Shown: piece by piece, positions 5,753 through 7,190 of the stretch
Layout of the letters: every line of letters begins with the position of its first letter
Position numbering within the stretch: the first letter of the stretch is position 1
Assembly (NCBI GenBank): GCA_018608735.1
Contig: JABAYZ010000143.1
Coordinates: 1-7,190, forward strand
Source: Flavobacteriaceae bacterium
Lineage (GTDB): Bacteria; Bacteroidota; Bacteroidia; Flavobacteriales; Flavobacteriaceae
Length of the DNA stretch: 7,190 nt
Direction: 5' to 3'
Made by a program: the position numbers and the translations under genes
The notes under the pieces: model-generated
Database searches by the model: none
What the model saw: only the letters and a program-made list of their open reading frames with translations
Told to the model about the DNA's origin: nothing

Positions 5753-7123
5753 TTAGGACACTCTATTTATGAGTTCATCTAAAGATAATAACTGTTGATC
5801 TCCGGAAATCATATCTTTTAAAAGGTATTTATTTTTTTCCATTTCAGCTTCTCCGACCATGACTACATAAGGAATTTCGCGCTTGTTGCAGTACATCATT
5901 TGCTTCTTCAATTTAGCAGCATCCGGATATAATTCGGTGGCAATGGATTGTGATCGTAAAGTAGTGATCGCTTTTAGGCTGTACAAACTTTCTGAGGTTC
6001 CAAAATTAGTAAAAAGTACTTTGGTCGATTGTGTTTTATCGGATGGAAATAGGTTTAATTCTTCTAAGACCAAATAAATTCGATCCAATCCAAAACTTAT
6101 TCCTACTCCACTCACATCTTTTAAACCAAAAATCCCGGTCAAATCGTCATAACGACCGCCTCCTCCAATAGAACCCATTTGCACAGATTCTGGTGCTGCC
6201 ACTTCAAAAATTGCACCTGTATAATAATTAAGCCCTCGTGCTAAGGTGACATCCATTTGTAATGTAGCCGTTTTAAGGCCTAACGCAGCCACAGAAGTTG
6301 CAATGAATTCTAATTCTTCTACCCCTTTTATACCTTCCGCAGAAGTGCTTAAAATTAATTTTAAGGATTGTAATTGTGCTGAGAAATTACCCGTCAAATT
6401 AAAAAGAGGCTCAAGCTTAGAAATACCTTCTGGAGCGATGCCTTTATTGAGCATCTCTTCTTTGACTTTCTCTGCTCCTATTTTATCGAGCTTATCCAAA
6501 GCCACTGTAAAATCGATGAGCTTGTCTTGAGCGCCAATCAATTCGGCGATGCCTGCTAATATTTTTCTGTTGTTAATTTTTATAGTAACGCCATCTAGCT
6601 TTAAATCCGAAAAAACGGCGTCATACAATTGAATGAATTCAATTTCTTGCCATAAAGATTTTGAGCCAACCACATCCGCATCACACTGGTAAAATTCTTG
6701 AAAACGTCCTTTTTGAGGACGATCGGCGCGCCAAACGGGTTGAATTTGATACCGCTTAAAGGGGAATACAATGTCATTTTGATATTGTCCTACATAGCGT
6801 GCAAAGGGCACGGTCAAATCGTAACGCAATGCTTTTTCTGTGAGCGAATTTGAGAAACGAGCAAGGTTGCCTTCTTCAAGGGCTTGTAAATCGGCTTTTT
6901 TGACTTTATCGCCAGAGTTTAAAATCTTAAAAATGAGACGGTCGCCTTCTTCTCCGTATTTCCCTAACAAGGTTTCCGCCAATTCAAAACTCGGCGTTTC
7001 TATGGGTTGAAACCCAAATGTTTTGAAATTTGATTTTATGGTGCTAAATATGTAGTCGCGATTTGCTAACTGCTTTGGAGAAAAATCTCGTGTTCCTTTG
7101 GATATACGTGGTTTTGATACCAT
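5753..7123 (-). CDS. hisS: Histidyl-tRNA synthetase
   Basis: A 456-residue class II aminoacyl-tRNA synthetase that charges tRNA-His with histidine in the cytoplasm. Motif 1 lies around GFQPIETPSFE (37-47). Motif 2 spans FKRYQIQPVWRADRP to FYQCDAD (122-150), with R132 as the likely ATP-contacting arginine. The histidine-specific LARGLNYYTG (294-303) carries R296, and GGGGRYDDL (320-328) follows. Motif 3 is GVGISFGLDR (339-348). The C-terminal anticodon-binding domain runs from about residue 365. The block around YDLTVPFARY and KINNRKIL resembles the eukaryotic-like HisRS subtype more than the E. coli one. An extra basic/acidic stretch (about 70-95) lies between the early strand and YDLTVPFARY. 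The usual D of RGLDYYTG is N299. The ATG at 7123 gives the normal start (KPRISKGTRDFSP). It is a single-gene unit running toward the tRNA, with its own probable promoter at the window edge. Confidence 0.97.
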   Translation of the reverse strand: MVSKPRISKGTRDFSPKQLANRDYIFSTIKSNFKTFGFQPIETPSFELAETLLGKYGEEGDRLIFKILNSGDKVKKADLQALEEGNLARFSNSLTEKALRYDLTVPFARYVGQYQNDIVFPFKRYQIQPVWRADRPQKGRFQEFYQCDADVVGSKSLWQEIEFIQLYDAVFSDLKLDGVTIKINNRKILAGIAELIGAQDKLIDFTVALDKLDKIGAEKVKEEMLNKGIAPEGISKLEPLFNLTGNFSAQLQSLKLILSTSAEGIKGVEELEFIATSVAALGLKTATLQMDVTLARGLNYYTGAIFEVAAPESVQMGSIGGGGRYDDLTGIFGLKDVSGVGISFGLDRIYLVLEELNLFPSDKTQSTKVLFTNFGTSESLYSLKAITTLRSQSIATELYPDAAKLKKQMMYCNKREIPYVVMVGEAEMEKNKYLLKDMISGDQQLLSLDELINRVS

Positions 7124-7140
7124 GGTTGTACTTTAATTAA

Positions 7141-7171
7141 CAAATATCTCTCTTTTTACGAACCTATCCAA
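7141..7171 (-). promoter_or_regulatory. Probable hisS promoter
   Basis: On the minus strand TTG (7171-7169), a 20-base spacer and GATATTTG (7148-7141) resemble the Bacteroidota consensus. There is one mismatch in the -7 box (first base G instead of T), and the spacer is one base longer than usual. It ends 17 bases before the hisS ATG, giving a very short leader. I see no gene or other element in the remaining bases to the window end. Confidence 0.45.
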
Positions 7172-7190
7172 TTAGATCGTCTAAATACTT

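Noticed and set aside
6246..6530. A 94-residue plus-strand frame inside hisS
   Set aside because: It is antisense to hisS, with no recognisable motif or promoter. Its Ser/Asn-rich composition is typical of a shadow frame.

Overview
The window looks like an ordinary stretch of core chromosome from a member of the Bacteroidota, most likely a marine-type Flavobacteriaceae. The reasons are low GC, protein variants typical of that group (the RecQ layout, the START-like protein, the HisRS subtype), little sign of Shine-Dalgarno sequences before the starts, and promoters of the Bacteroidota type (TTG, 19-bp spacer, TAnnTTTG). No mobile element, CRISPR array, toxin-antitoxin pair or defence island is visible. 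I did not find an undescribed system. The most unusual items are small ones: a tRNA with a swapped T-loop pair, a hairpin plus T-run directly against a start codon, and a RecQ with its zinc module moved toward the C-terminus.

Left part, plus strand (1-3515): a tight operon-like run. It holds the 3' end of an AAA_28-type nucleotide-binding protein, then recQ, fmt and an HU-family DNA-binding protein. The first three genes are joined by two 4-base ATGA stop/start overlaps, and HU follows fmt after 16 bases. The run combines DNA repair, translation initiation (formylation of initiator Met-tRNA) and nucleoid structure, so it is a housekeeping operon, not a single pathway.

Middle (3516-5506): a 149-base spacer leads to a YqgE/AlgH (UPF0301) gene on the plus strand. 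Its stop codon interlocks tail-to-tail with the stop of a minus-strand class IV PLP aminotransferase. Upstream of the aminotransferase on the same strand is a START-like (SRPBCC) protein. The 52 bases between the START-like stop and the aminotransferase start (at 5067, not the longer start at 5094) contain a -7-like box and a terminator-like hairpin.

Right part (5507-7190): an AT-rich spacer carries a very good promoter for a CAU-anticodon tRNA (plus strand). The tRNA is followed by an A-run/hairpin/T-run that can terminate both the tRNA and the convergent histidyl-tRNA synthetase gene hisS (minus strand). A probable hisS promoter lies close to the right edge of the window.
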